From: Bactericera cockerelli
Lineage: Eukaryota; Arthropoda; Insecta; Hemiptera; Triozidae
Assembly: GCA_024516035.1 (NCBI GenBank)
Contig: CM044955.1
Coordinates: 50,941,074-51,005,073, forward strand
DNA: 64,000 nucleotides
Direction: 5' to 3'
In this document: piece after piece, positions 52,088 to 64,000 of the stretch
Position numbering within the stretch: the stretch's first letter is position 1
Layout: every line of letters begins with the position of its first letter
Position numbers and translations under genes: made by a program
Notes under the pieces: model-generated
What the model was told of the DNA's origin: nothing
Databases searched by the model: none
The model's input: the letters and a program-made list of their open reading frames with translations, nothing else

Positions 52088-53177
52088 TTTAGCGAGGTGT
52101 TTTTAGGAATTTGGCTACAGCTAAGCTAAGATTAGGAAAAGGAAAACCATTACAAATTACACAAGCTTGAGATGTATAAAGAGGGAGAGGGAAGAATAAA
52201 TGGTCCTCTATCTGAACTGTCAGGAGAACATTGGAAACTATCATAATTTTATTATCTACCTATTTTGGATTTTTCCGCTTGAATCCGGACTGTCGAATGA
52301 CATCAGATTCTTCTTCTTTCAATCTGCCTTTACCCAAACCTATGTACTTCTTTCAATCTGCCTTTACCCAAACCTTTGCGCTGACAGTCTAAATGAAGCA
52401 CTACTTATTGCTATATTTATATCCTAGAAAGTATTGGTACTATACATATAGTCCGATGGATCAAAGAAGGTAGTGGAGAATAAATGATTATGTAAAATGA
52501 ATTAGATAATAGACATAGGAACTTTTTAACTGTGTTAAACATGAATGTTTTTCACAATGCCCTGTCTACAGTAAATCCATTTTTTTTAATTATTTGCCAT
52601 GATCAGGACTCAAACTCCAACCTCCCAACTAAAAGTCCGTGGCACTAACTACTCTCATACTGAGCTTATTTAGAAAGTATATTAAAATAGAGTACCAGAG
52701 TACACACAGAACTAATATTAACAATGGCTTTTTGGGATTTCAGTAATTATATTTGATAGCAATTAGCTAGAAATGGGCTCTAGTTTTGTATGGTGTGTAA
52801 ACACATACGGGGAAATAGAATATAACATAACATACTCAATAACTTTAATTAAAATATTGATTGCCAGCCTGGTTACGTAGCTAATTAGCCCTTGAGTCTC
52901 TAGGTTTGATTTGATGCCCGTTACAAATAATTTTGACAGAACATTTCTCATACATTATCTGAGTTTTTCCTTTCTATCTTTTTCTCACTTCCATTTTATT
53001 CTTTTTCCATTCTATCTTTTTCGAATTTCGGTAACTTTAAAGGATAACTTTAACTTCTGCAAGTGAACAAAGGATAACCTAGAAGTTATTGGCATACCTA
53101 ATAGCAAAAGCACCACAACCAATGAGCTGCCTCTGCGGGCAATCGTATCAAATTCAAATACTGAAGTCATCTTTGTG
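52088..53177. other. gene-free stretch with a tRNA-like fragment
   Basis: A minus-strand tRNA-like piece lies at about 52590-52668 (GCTCAGTATGAGAGTAGTTA...GAGTTTGAGTCCTG). A ~32-bp duplication (TTCTTTCAATCTGCCTTTAC, then CCAAACCT) lies at 52310-52375. No gene. Confidence 0.5.
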
Positions 53178-53435
53178 GAGTGATTCGGCTCAAGGAATCG
53201 TCAACAACAGAGTTTCGAGTGATTCGGCTCAAGGAATCGTCAACAAGAGTTTCGAGTGATTCGGCTCAAGGAATCGTCAACAAGAGTTTCGAGTGATTCG
53301 GCTCAAGGAATCTTCAACAAGAGTTTCGAGTGATTCGGCTCAAGGAATCGTCAACAAGAGTTTCGAGTGATTCGGCAAGGAATCGTCAACAAGAGTTTGG
53401 AGTAATTCGCCTCAAGAAATCGTCAACAAGAGTTC
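53178..53435 (+). repeat. 37-bp minisatellite, seven copies
   Basis: Unit GAGTGATTCGGCTCAAGGAA, then TCGTCAACAAGAGTTTC at 53178, 53217, 53254, 53291, 53328, 53365 and about 53399. The first has a 2-bp insertion and one a 3-bp deletion. Confidence 0.93.
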
Positions 53436-56400
53436 GGAATATTGGGTTCCTCAAACCTCGCCGAAATTGGGTTTGCGGCTTCCTTGACGATTTGGCAGCA
53501 AGAAAGGAATATTGGTGGCACAAAAAATTAAATTGATTAATTTTTGAAGGAGATAGCTTGAGGTTGACGGTAGATTTGTTGATCAGAGATACTTTTTAGA
53601 GCAATTTGATTCAATTTTTTTGTAAGGAAGTTTTTTTGGTGATATGCTCTTGAGAGTTGGGTTTTACAGCTCAAAATTTCTGATCAGTGTTGGTTTTGGT
53701 CTTTGGTTTGGTTGCTTTCTTCAGAGTCTTGATTCAATTTCCAGATAGTTGAGTTGGGCCGTTACCTTTCCTTCTTATCATAATAAAGTTTTCTGGATCT
53801 TAGGAGACACTGTTTATTTTTTGTACTCGGTGAATATGAATTCTTCATTGGTGTGCTCTGTGTGTTGTGTCTAACAATGATGGACAAGGTGAGACGAAAC
53901 CATTTTTATTATTTATCAAAAAAGTAGCACTCTTCAAGTGTATAATTTTAAAATTTATCACTCCAATTCACTAATTGATTCAAGTGTTTAACTCAACTCA
54001 ATTTCTTTATTAATATAATTTCGTTAACAATCACTGCAAATAGGTAGGTAATTTATGCAAATGAATTCCTATCCTAAGTACATAGAAAATGTTTTAATTA
54101 ATATTTTGGAATTTTTGTATAGTTAGGGTTAAAATATTATTAGGTTAATCTGTTGATTATATTTTTTATTATTATTAAAATTTATTATTTTTTTACGTAA
54201 AGCGCTTAGTTCCGTGACAGACACATTGTTTGCTCCGTCCGCATTATAAATATTTAGGATAAAAATTGGGGTCATATTTTAATTATTTTGTCAAAATCGA
54301 TAGTGCTCTACTCGCCGCATTTAACATGGAAATGCTTCACGTCAGGGTACAAGTGTGGGTACTTTACAAAATGCATTGAAAAAGTGAATAGTGCATAAAC
54401 AAATATCGAAAGGATCAAAAAAATTGTTAGATCGTCATTATCAATCGTCATCATGGGAAGGCGTCATCAGGAGGATGGCAGTCACTGAAGAAAAAGACCT
54501 CTAACACTTCCAATAAGTTACTATACAAGGATAATAGTATATATATTGGTCAAATGACTTCATTACAGAGGGTCGGCAAACGAGATAATGTCGACCCCCA
54601 AATTAAAATCGGGGTTTGCCATTAAATGTCGTACATGTATGTCATTATGTTGAAATGAAGTGGACAAAGGGTGTAAGTAAAGCTACATTACATATAATAG
54701 CAGACACTCAATGAGCTATTCAACCTCCCATGTTACCACGTACTTTTATTATTAACTGGTTGGGGTCCCACAAGAAGAGCCCCAATTCTCACACCGACCT
54801 CTATTAGATATATTGTGACCATACTTTACCACGTACTTAACTTTAGTTATTTTGGGTCAAATCACTAAATTAGTGTTTCGGCAAAAGCGAGACACCTACC
54901 GACCCCCAAAATTAATCGGGGAGGGACGATACATATCTGAAGTAGAAAAGGGAGCAGAAGTTAAATGGAAGATTTCGGATCCCATTAAGGAAACCACTGA
55001 TGGCTCTATCCACGTTATGCGGTCCTCATTAAGCTATTTCAGGTTTAATGACTTAATTACCTCCTCTTCCTTCTCTCTTACTCCTATCTATTCTCTCATA
55101 TCTCTATCTCTCTTTAAACAGCTATTGTTTTGACACGCAAATATAACGTCCATTATCAAAACCTCCTGAATCTCAGGAGTTCCTTATCACCCCTCTCCCT
55201 CCGTCTGCATTGTGTCCTAACAGAGTGGCTTTTGTTTAGCGGTATTTAAATTGTGATGATTATGACATCACTATCATTATTTCCATCATCCGCATCATCG
55301 GTATATATTGTATTGTGATGCTCCGATCACGGTCATTGATCTAAAATCAGGAGTGCGTGTAGATTAGCCATTATGTAATCATGTTTTGGGTAAATAATAT
55401 ATGGCATTTGGGTTTATATGGCTTTATGTAATAATGTTTTGTGTAAATATTATGGCATGATGCAGGCTCCCCTGAGGGCTTTTACTCAATCTGGAACAAG
55501 CAACATAGGATAAGATTTGAATTGAAGAAACCAAACTGATCATCGACGGTTGCGGTTGTTTCCCGACCCGGCCATGATGGAAAAGAATGGCGCAGTCATA
55601 ATTCCATCATGAAAACCACAGATCGCTCGTCTTTGTTCATAAAAATTTCTCGGTTAATTTTTTCCACATTTCTCAAACTGTTTTTTTTTTTTTTTTTTTT
55701 TTTGAAAATTCGTAACAGTTATTATTCTATTCAACAGTTTTCTTTCATCTAACTTTTCCACGTTTCAAACATTGCACGATTTTTTTTCTTCTCTAAAATA
55801 CTCGATGATTTTTTATATATTTTCGTGATAGAACAATGAGAGCTATAAATAGGTTCACAAGCACCACAACACCCCTCAGTTATATTATTATAGTGCACGT
55901 TCAGTTATCTGTGTTAATGATTAGTATTGATGAGATGATGACTTGGGTGAGTAATGAGGAGGCTTCAGTTGAAGTACTTTGTGTATATTCACACCCCAGC
56001 ACGCCTGATATTCCAGATTCTGGAGGCGCTGAATTCTGTTGAGTTCAAATCAAATATAGGAATTTTGAAGTCAACTGAAGCTCAAGATAGTGTGTGGGTG
56101 GGTGTTAAAGCGAGTGTGTGTTGGTGTGTGTGAGAGCGAGGGGGAAAGAGAGATATATAGAAAATAAGGAAGATAGAAATTAATGTCAGTTTAGGCATTA
56201 GAAATAGACGAGAGAGAGAGATAAAGATCGCATAGATAAGAGTGATAGTATAGAAAGACCATGACACACGAGTTTATATGTTCATTCAGAAATGCACCCT
56301 GAGGTGAATTAAAGATTCTCATAAAAAGGCCTGCAATGGAAGTGACATTTTCTGAATTTTCATTCAAAAAATGCGTTCCGAAGTGGATTTTAACGCATAA

Positions 56401-58334
56401 AAAAAGCCTGTAATAATAGAAGTGACATTTCCCCGTGAACCGTTAAATGCTGAAGAGAAATTGAATGAAAACAGCAAAGCAGTAAAATAAATACATGATT
56501 ACTAGCAGTGAAAAATGCATCCCTAACACATAGCACAACACACGTGCCCTTACAAAACAATAAGATAACACCATACCAACAACAGCAGGTGAATGCCATT
56601 TAAACACACTAAAAAACGCGTGGAAAAGAGTAAAAAGCGAGAAGAACTCAAATGTGAATCCTATTGTTATAAAGGGAAATAAGTGGCACTTCCACATGTA
56701 TTGTCACAGTCACAACCCTCTCTGCTTCAGCACAATAAAACTCCCACTACAACACAAACAATAGAATTACTGTACTTTTGCTGTCTGGTTAGGAAATAGG
56801 GACCAACATGACCCATTGCACGCTCATTTTGTTTTTCTTGACGTTGCAAAACTAGCGTTTTGGTCACACTTGCCAAATTAACCAACAGGACAACAACATC
56901 GACACCACCACCCACAATAACAACACAACAACCACCACCACACCTCACACTTCGCAACCACCACCACACCTCACACTTCGCAACCACCAGCAGGGATAAA
57001 ATAATGGGAAAATGACAGAAATAATTACCAGAGTAAGAAATATGACTTAAAAATAAAGAATAAAGCATCTGTCACTTGGGCTTAGAGAAAAAGATGGGAG
57101 CCCCCCACTCCTTGTGCAGACCAGGGTGGTGAGGGTAATTGAAAGCCGGGGGGGAGGGCAGAGAAAGCCGTTGCCAAGGTCAGAGCTGTCTCGGGCTAAT
57201 GAGGAAAGCTGCTGTCAGCAAATTACCAGGCGGTCCTGATTAGGCACTTAGAGGCTGGGAGGTAAGTGAATTATTAAGTCGGCAGGGCTCTATTTGTCAG
57301 ACCAAGAAAATCTCATCTTGTCGACTTTTAAATACGTAATAACTTAGTAGGCCAACATCAACAGAAAGAAATGGACACTTTTTTATTTCACATTAAATCA
57401 CTTTTTTCCTTTCCTTATCCTATAGAAAGGAAAGGAATCACCCGAGATTTTCGATCGTCAGTTTTTTTGACCATGTTTGACCAAGAAAGCTAACTAAGGG
57501 AACTCCTTAATTATCACTTTTATATCTGGTGAAAAGTCACTTCTGATAGGTACTCCGTATGTACATATTATGCGTGATTACAAAACACTTATTATAAGTG
57601 TTCCCTTACTTCTCGCTCTCATGAAAGTTCTAATTAAGTAGTCTTTCAAGTTATACTATAGGATTCCAAGAACTTTCCTCCACGAGTTCTAGTACTTTCA
57701 ATACACTCTCTCTAACTGATAAGCGCACATACTTTTATTTTTCACCCATTTTCACACCTGAATGACGTTCACCTTTAGACCAGTATAGGAAAATCGGAGA
57801 ATTTTATCTATGTGGTTATCAGAAAATGTAAATGTAATAGTATGTACTAAGTAGGTAATAGGTACTTAGGTAGTTAGGTGCATTAAAATACAATAAACTA
57901 GGAATCTCAGGAAGCCTTTATCAAGAGAAAGTTAGAAATGAGGTAATTCGTTATTTTAATTATTTCAAATATTCTGTTATCTACCAATTATTATTTTTTT
58001 AGGTTCAGAGAAAAAAAAACTCCAATTCAATTTTCAACTTGTTAGCTTTCTGATTTTATGTTCTGAGAAGAAAAAAAAACTTGAAATTCACGGAATAAAA
58101 AATAACTATTGAAATTCACTGCAAGTACAAACTCCAGGACTGATAAGGCTGGGAGTTCTAATGTTAGAAAGCATTTGGACTGGCATTCGATGACCTGGCG
58201 TGCCATATTATGAGAACATTAATGTGATCGCACCTTGATTAGACGGCAAGTACACAGAAATATATCAGAGCGCGAGACTTTTTGATGGAGCGTTTGACAT
58301 TGAAGAAATTTTCACATGTCCAATTTGATTATGA
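53436..58334. other. 4.9-kb repeat-poor stretch with candidate conserved non-coding blocks
   Basis: None of the SINE or transposon families seen elsewhere in the window is found here, and there is no credible gene. Three blocks stand out by composition and motif density: 54550-55060 and 55230-55620 (several ATTA/TAAT homeodomain cores, GTAATAATG, TTTATGGCTTTATG) and 57090-57310 (G+C-rich, GCTAATGAGGAAAGCTGCTG, then TCAGCAAATTACCAGG, then TGATTAGGCACTTAG). Simple-sequence parts are poly(T) 55681-55703, GT/GAGAG at 56090-56220 and CCACCACAC at 56900-56995. Regulatory function is inference. Confidence 0.4.
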
Positions 58335-58560
58335 TAACACCTCATTGTCCCGGTAGCTCAGTGGTAAAGGCGACACTCTGTGAATCCAAAGAATCCAGAG
58401 GTCGCGGGTTCGAAACCCAGCCGGGACATGACAAGTTATCCTCCCATTTGGGATTTTTACCACATAATAAGACGTCTTGGGCGTACTGCTGGAATAATGG
58501 GACTTAATAGTCTTAATTGGGCAGTATAAATATGGCGATATTATTATTATTATTTCATTA
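58335..58560 (+). repeat. full-length tRNA-headed SINE (GTCCCGGTAGCTCAGTGG family)
   Basis: The best copy. GTCCCGG at 58348 can pair with CCGGGAC after box B (GGGTTCGAAACCCAGC), an intact 7-bp acceptor-like stem. The body is ATGACAAGTTATCCTCCCAT, then GACGTCTTGGGCGTACTGCT and GGAATAATGGGACTT. It ends ATATTATTATTATTA. The head is a SINE promoter, not a working tRNA gene. Confidence 0.9.
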
Positions 58561-58569
58561 TTTAACTTT

Positions 58570-58690
58570 TGTCGACCGTGGGCGGCGGACGCGTTATGAC
58601 CCGTAGTCTGGAGGTTCGAATACCTAGTATGGCAAACATTTATTTAAAACAAATTTGAGTAATTGTGATAATAAACACAAATATGATAAT
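58570..58690 (+). repeat. tRNA-headed SINE (TGTGACATCAC-tail relative)
   Basis: GTGGGCGGCGGACGCGTTAT, then box B GAGGTTCGAATACC, with the tail TAATTGTGATAATAAACACA, then AATATGATAA. Confidence 0.65.
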
Positions 58691-58779
58691 TTAATTTACT
58701 TTTCTTGTAGAGAAATTAAAAAACCGTGTTCAATAGTTAGGCGATTTTGGGAACTTGAGAAAAAAAAACTGTCATCTGA

Positions 58780-58865
58780 CACAATGGTATAGGACCATCT
58801 TTTGATCATATTGTTCACTCCATTCAGTAAGGCCGGGTTCGAATCCCGACGGAGTTTCCCTACTG
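58780..58865 (+). repeat. tRNA-like fragment
   Basis: Box B GGCCGGGTTCGAATCCCGAC with an upstream GGTATAGGACCATC. No body is attached. Confidence 0.45.
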
Positions 58866-59690
58866 AACTGTGAATATTACAGGGTCGACTTTCACTTATA
58901 ACAATAGGAAACACATCTTTATCTATCTGTTAAAATGTTCATCCACCTCGTATACACGGTTCAGCTCAATTACATTATAGGTGATGTATTGAGATACATC
59001 CTGTATACAAATGAGCGCAGAATAAACACGTTGTATTATTGCCGCAGAAAAACACATGGCCAGAGATTAAGAATTTCAGGAGAACATTATTGGTATGTAA
59101 AATATATTGTGCACTATACAACATTATGTATACTGCCTACATAGGTACATATTATTTATCTAAAATTAACACTTGACTTGGAAGACTGAAAGGTAAATAT
59201 ACACAGGCCAATACCCGGAAAGGTGAAGAAACCAAGATCTCTTGTTGTTCAACAACATGCTTGCCCACATGCATTTCACTAAGCATATTTACACTACAAA
59301 TTAACTATGGCCATACTTTTGGTAGGGCTTGTTTAAAGACATTTTTGAGCAGCGAAGACAAAGCGCAACTTTTTTGGCAGATAAATAGGTAGGTTGGTAG
59401 GTACTTGGATAAATAAATAATATATAAGGTATGAGATGTCATCAATAATAAAGAAAATAAAAAATACTTCCGATTTCTAATATTAGAAATTCATCGGAAG
59501 TAATGTGTGGATCAGAGGAGGTGGGTACGACATTTATTATTTTTATTATTATAATTTCTTATGATGGTATTTAAAAGATTTCTTCATGCAATTTTCAGCA
59601 TCAATAAGGTTTTTTTTTCATTACCTACGTATGCAGGTAATAATTGAATAATTCTTATTATGTAGGTGCACATGTTTAATATAATTGTCT
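58866..59690. other. gene-free stretch with a small hairpin
   Basis: CTTCCGATTTCTAATATTAG...TCGGAAG at 59468-59500 folds on itself. A shorter version (TTTCTAATATTAGAAAT) occurs at 20821-20838. No gene. Confidence 0.5.
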
Positions 59691-59694
59691 AGTA

Positions 59695-59859
59695 CAGCGG
59701 TTCCCAACCAGTGGGCCGCGGGTAGCTCGCTACTGGGCCGTGGATGCTGGCCGAAACTCAAGAAATAATATTAAAATAGTGCAAAATAAGTACGGTGGGT
59801 CGCAAAATTGTTTTAAAAATATTATTGGGCCCCCAAGCTAAAAAGGTTAAGAACCGCTG
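59695..59859. mobile_element. 165-bp hAT-type MITE
   Basis: It starts CAGCGGTTCCCAACCAG and ends GGTTAAGAACCGCTG, the classic hAT/Charlie-like ends. Target duplication is GTCTAGTA (59687-59694) and GTGTAGTA (59860-59867), 7 of 8 matching. The interior has GGGCCGCGGGTAGCTCGCTA, as in many such MITEs. Confidence 0.92.
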
Positions 59860-59867
59860 GTGTAGTA

Positions 59868-60739
59868 GATTATTCAAAATATAATTTGTACTTTGACCAA
59901 TGGTAATGTTGTACAACAGATTTTTATAATATTTTCATTGTATAAACATAAAATGAAATTATACTTTTCATTGATTGTGTATGTATAACATATTTTTACT
60001 TTGTATACAATAAAATGAAATTCTATTTAAAAAGTTGTTGCAAGGGAAATGAAATTACAGCAGCCAAACAAAATTCTTTGCCTGAACAAGACCCCCTGTG
60101 TAATGAAATCTTTTCCATTAAAGCTGGAAAAAAAAGGGAAAAAAGTTACACGGGCAAAGTTTCTAATGTCAGCATAAAATCTCATTTTCTATCATAAGGA
60201 GTGAGAGGGAAAATAAGAAGAGAGAAAGAAGAAGGGGAAAATAAAGAATGGAAAGGTAGGGGAGGGGAGTGGCAAGATCTAGGATGAAAATTGACATGGC
60301 AACATCACAGGCTAAAGTATGAAGTATGTCCTTCAGAGAAAAGATGTTGATAAAAAGAAAAATATTCCCCAAATATTAGAATACATTTTATACTGCTGAT
60401 GTGATATGAGCTTTCAGATTAAGAGTTGGACTAACTTTTCATTAAACCAAAACACTAATTCCCAAACTGATAGTAATATAGGTATACAATAATCTTTTCC
60501 TATTTAAAATATTAGTTAATTTTTGAATCTTTATAAATAAATATGTACCTACCTACCAATATTTTTTTTGTGCAACACATTTTGAATTTTTTTACAATAT
60601 GAATACATGTACATACCTAGGTACAATTTACATAGGTACACAAATCAAAAACTTGTTTTTGAAGATGCTCTTGTAGCACAACATTCTTTGGAGACAAGAA
60701 TCAAGTGACAGAAAAAGCACAATATAGAAAAAAATCCTA
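59868..60739. other. gene-free stretch
   Basis: AT-rich. Short frames (60015-60197 and others) have no domains. Confidence 0.45.
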
Positions 60740-60965
60740 GGTCACCTATACAAGTATACACAGGTGACCTGAGTTTGAAACCCTGTTGAGTAGATTTTTT
60801 TTCTCTGGAATCTGTGATGGTGTGGGTTTCATAATAATGAGTAGATTAATTGTATGAATAATAACTAGTGGCATTGTGAAGAAAACAATGTAAAGGATTT
60901 AGAAAAGTAAAGGAACTCTTACTGAAGGCTTTTCTTTATCACAAATAATCAAAGAAATCATAGAT
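60740..60965 (+). repeat. decayed tRNA-headed SINE
   Basis: A box-B relic (GAGTTTGAAACCC) at 60769, then AATGAGTAGATTAATTGTAT, ACTAGTGGCATTGTGAAG and AAAGGAACTCTTACTGAAGG, a worn version of the 18691-18972 family. Confidence 0.6.
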
Positions 60966-63321
60966 ATCAGGTTAATGATTCTTTATATACTACCCACAAA
61001 TAAAGAGAAAAGATTTTTGCTCTCCCACAAAGAAATCATAGCTTCACCACAAAGACATCATGGAAGTAGTACCTAACCTACTTCCAAAAATTACCATCAA
61101 GCGCCTGGTCACAAGTCTATGTGAACGGCTTAGGGCCAAATTATGAATATGATGAAAACAAAAATAAGCCAGACTGTCCATCAAGTCAGAGTTTTAACCA
61201 ATCACAGTACACCAAGTCCAACTTGAGGGATGTTCTAGCAGGTCTAACTTTATTATTTGAAATTAAGTACAGTCGGATACCTACTAAGTACAGCAGTATT
61301 TCCCTATCTTCAGTTTTTAACTTTGAAGATGGGTATACCTTCTGATTGTTTTTTAATGTAATAATTGTATCTTATACAAATAAATGGAAATATTGTTTTT
61401 CTTTAAATACATATTGCTCCTAAAATTTGGCCTGATTGTATAGAAACTCAGAAGGTAGGTACAGCTAGTTTATTCAGTCTAATTGTACAGAACATTCTCA
61501 ACTCTCAAGACGTAAAACGCAACCATTAATTAATAGCCCATGGGACTGAGAAATAGAATACCTGCCTACACACTTAAATCTTGGCAAGATACAACTACCT
61601 ACTAATTGTACATGGTACATAAACTAGTGTCAAATAATACACAATAATTTTGGATTTTTGACATGATATTTTCACTGCAGCTGAGACCTAGGAATGACCT
61701 ATTTGTAATATTCACTGATATGCATTGTACGATAGATAATTATAGGCACTGTGAAAGAGTTACTTGGGGAAAATTCAATAGACATTTTAGTGACTCAAAG
61801 AATGAGACTCTCATATTAATTATTTCACATTGTGTTGTTACCTACTTACTTCACAATTCAAACAAAATTCATGATTCCCTTCAAAATCCTCAATCTTCTC
61901 AGAATTGAGACATGTTAAGAAGATTAGAGTGGGTTGAACACCATGAACTTTTATATTTACCTACCACAGTTTGGTAACCAAACATCAATTGAGTCTCTTT
62001 ATGTTCTGCATGTAAGTTTGTATTGTCATTGTAATTAATATTATGTTAGATGCAAATTACTCAATAGATTTAACCCTGCAACTGTCCCTGATGGATAAAT
62101 CTGTCACCAGAAAATTACAAAAAAAGCGGCCATGACGTATATATAAGTTCTTGTTCATTATGTCTCTTTGCCTTTTTAGCAAATATAATATTGGTTCTGT
62201 ACTATCGGGGACTTTTTCAAATGGTTCCCAAGAAATCCAGAAGTACATAAATCAAATTTGATTGATATATTTACATTGTTACCACTTTGAAAAAAAGGCA
62301 GAAATTTGTTCTAAATGATAAAAAAACATAGGTATATAGAAAAAAGTAGGTAATGTTTTATTTCCATTTATGCTAGTAAAATGTCCTAAAAAATGATGTG
62401 ATCTGCTATGCGCTATAGTTTGTTATACGCTATACTGCTAAAAGGCAAATTTGTTTTGCAAAAAAATGGTTTTTAGCAAGTGATGAAAAAAACATGTTCT
62501 AAATTCACAGGAGTATGAAGAATGAATTTAGTCAATAAAAAAATGAGCATTTTGTGAAGGGGGATTTGTCAAAATAAATTGATAGTTGAAGGGTTAAGAA
62601 TCTAGATTGTATTAATAAATGTGTGATAGGGCTAATATTAAGAAATCCTCAAACACACAGTTCAAGAAGGTAACAACCTACATGTCAAAGAAATAGTGCT
62701 TAAGTAAGGGTGTTTTAGGGCAATTGATAATAAGTACCAGATTCACAAGTAGGTATGTGTTGTTTATACATTTCCTTTATTGAAAAAATATCAAGATGTA
62801 TCAAACCTAAAATTTTGCATTACATGAAGGGAAAAAAAATTTAACGGTAAATTCAAAATCATTTCAACAGAAACATTAGAAAGCAGTGGTCTACTTTGCT
62901 GGTTATTCCAAACTCAATGAGAGAATCATCAGAAAAAGATGCAGACTTAACAATATACTATATTTTCCAAGAAGTAGAGGTAGGTAGATGGCCTACCTCT
63001 CACATGCTCAAAGCTCAATTATTTAAACACCACCAGTATTTTTGCTTTAACATGTTTCACATTCAATGGCGGATCTTTTTCAACAGCTTTGTCAATCTGC
63101 TACTAGTCCAGAAAGGAAGTCTGATGGACCAACAAATTCTACGGTATGTGGTTTTTGAGCTGTTTAGTTGGTCATTATATTCATGAAAGGACATGCCCAT
63201 TTTGTCTGTACTATTATAATATTTATGTGTGCACCATTGGAATTAAAAAAACAGTATGGATAAGAAATGTTTCAATAGTTCAACATCATAGTTAAAAAAT
63301 CTGGTGTAAACATCACACGAC
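60966..63321. other. gene-free stretch
   Basis: AT-rich unique-looking DNA. The longest frames (61663-61908 and 62896-63186) show no recognisable domain, signal peptide or splice structure. Confidence 0.5.
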
Positions 63322-63962
63322 TTTCCTTATCTCCCAAAAAGGAGTCGAATTCCGCCACTGGTGACTGAACGGTAACAGATAACTAAAAATCAATGCCAAA
63401 TTCGTGATCAGCACTTCAAAATCATTTAATTTGATATGTCACAACCCCCATCTAGGATGAATAATAAAAAAGTTAGTCCAATCGGGTCCCCCTACAATAC
63501 CGGTAAATTGGGGCCGGTTTCCAAAAAGTTAAAGATATCAAAAAAATGATCAGAGTGAACCCCTATTATTTTTTTAATCTGAGAAAATGTTGTTCTTGAA
63601 CTTTTTTTGTATCTTTAACCAATTCAAAGAAGCGGTGCTTGCGGCCAATATTTGCGGCCCTGCGGCCGCAGAATGCGGCCGATTTCAACCAAAAGTTTCA
63701 TGGTTCGTCTGGTGTATAAAATTAATTACCATACCAAATTTCAAGTCTCTAGCTCTTACCGTTCTTGAGATATCCTGTTCACACACAGACACACAGACAC
63801 ACAGACAGACACACAGACAGACACACAGACAGACGCACGGACCAATGGCTGAAAACCACTTTTTTGGTATCCTGAGGCTATGATTCGTCCAGAAATGTGA
63901 AAAGCTGGGTAGGTCAAATTTTCGACGAATACAATACTTTCCTTATTATAGGATAAGGAAAG
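63322..63962. mobile_element. interspersed repeat with ACTTTCCTTATC ends
   Basis: The left end ACTTTCCTTATC is the complement of the right end GATAAGGAAAGT. The right end also forms its own hairpin (ACTTTCCTTAT...ATAAGGAAAGT, 63938-63962). It contains an (ACAGACAC)n tract (63781-63836) and a GCGGCC-rich palindromic patch (63640-63680). The right-end words also occur at 10405-10428. The superfamily is unknown and no target duplication is visible. Confidence 0.55.
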
Positions 63963-64000
63963 TAAAAAGTACAATAATGTATATTAAAAAATTGTCAGAT

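Noticed and set aside
53866..53889. ATGATGGACAAG followed by GTGAGA, a possible first exon
   Set aside because: An ATG with a donor-like site can arise by chance. I found no matching downstream exon in the window.
58348..58430. Apparent tRNA gene with acceptor stem and box A/B
   Set aside because: It is followed by the same body as other SINE copies and its anticodon arm is expanded. It is a SINE head.

Overview
This is an AT-rich, intron-containing, transposon-dominated stretch of animal nuclear DNA. GT..AG introns, 5S-rRNA- and tRNA-headed SINEs, cut-and-paste DNA transposons with clean target-site duplications, and many minisatellites point to an arthropod, most likely an insect. A hemipteran is my guess from the repeat style, but the sequence does not prove it. 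There is no bacterial-style gene organisation, CRISPR array or rRNA operon.

Layout: (1) 0.1-5.8 kb is a 510-bp satellite array. It is interrupted by a Tc1/mariner element folded into an inverted duplication (1051-1986) and by a piggyBac-like element with TTAA target sites (4133-5718) that carries a 45-bp minisatellite cassette. (2) 5.8-6.8 kb holds 5S-derived SINEs and a 152-bp triplication. (3) 7.5-16.4 kb is the main coding block: a four-exon SAM-domain (SAMD3-like) gene of 609 codons, followed on the same strand by an intronless 856-codon zinc-finger plus DDE-type transposase ORF that resembles animal CACTA/EnSpm-like transposases. A 2.1-kb near-perfect palindromic element fills most of the first intron. 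(4) 16.5-47 kb is a mosaic of SINEs, hAT-type elements (20974-21314, 21732-23662, 39798-41871), a possible LINE 3' end, and tandem repeats. (5) 47.6-48.5 kb holds a GC-rich NUDT2-like Ap4A hydrolase on the minus strand. Its last codons have been amplified into a 60-bp minisatellite with five perfect TGACGTCA palindromes. (6) 50.4-52.1 kb is a second foldback element, built from a Tc1 DD34E transposase. (7) 53.4-58.3 kb is repeat-poor and has segments that look like conserved regulatory DNA. (8) 58.3-64 kb holds more SINEs, a hAT MITE and interspersed repeats.

How it fits together: only three or four genes are credible. The SAMD3-like gene and the transposase may be two products of one mobile unit, because there is no AATAAA between them and a good splice acceptor lies just before the transposase ATG. 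NUDT2 is an ordinary housekeeping gene. The most unusual feature of the window is structural. Three unrelated transposons have each become long inverted duplications able to form hairpin RNA, and one 45-bp repeat cassette flanked by decamer motifs sits inside elements of two different transposon superfamilies.
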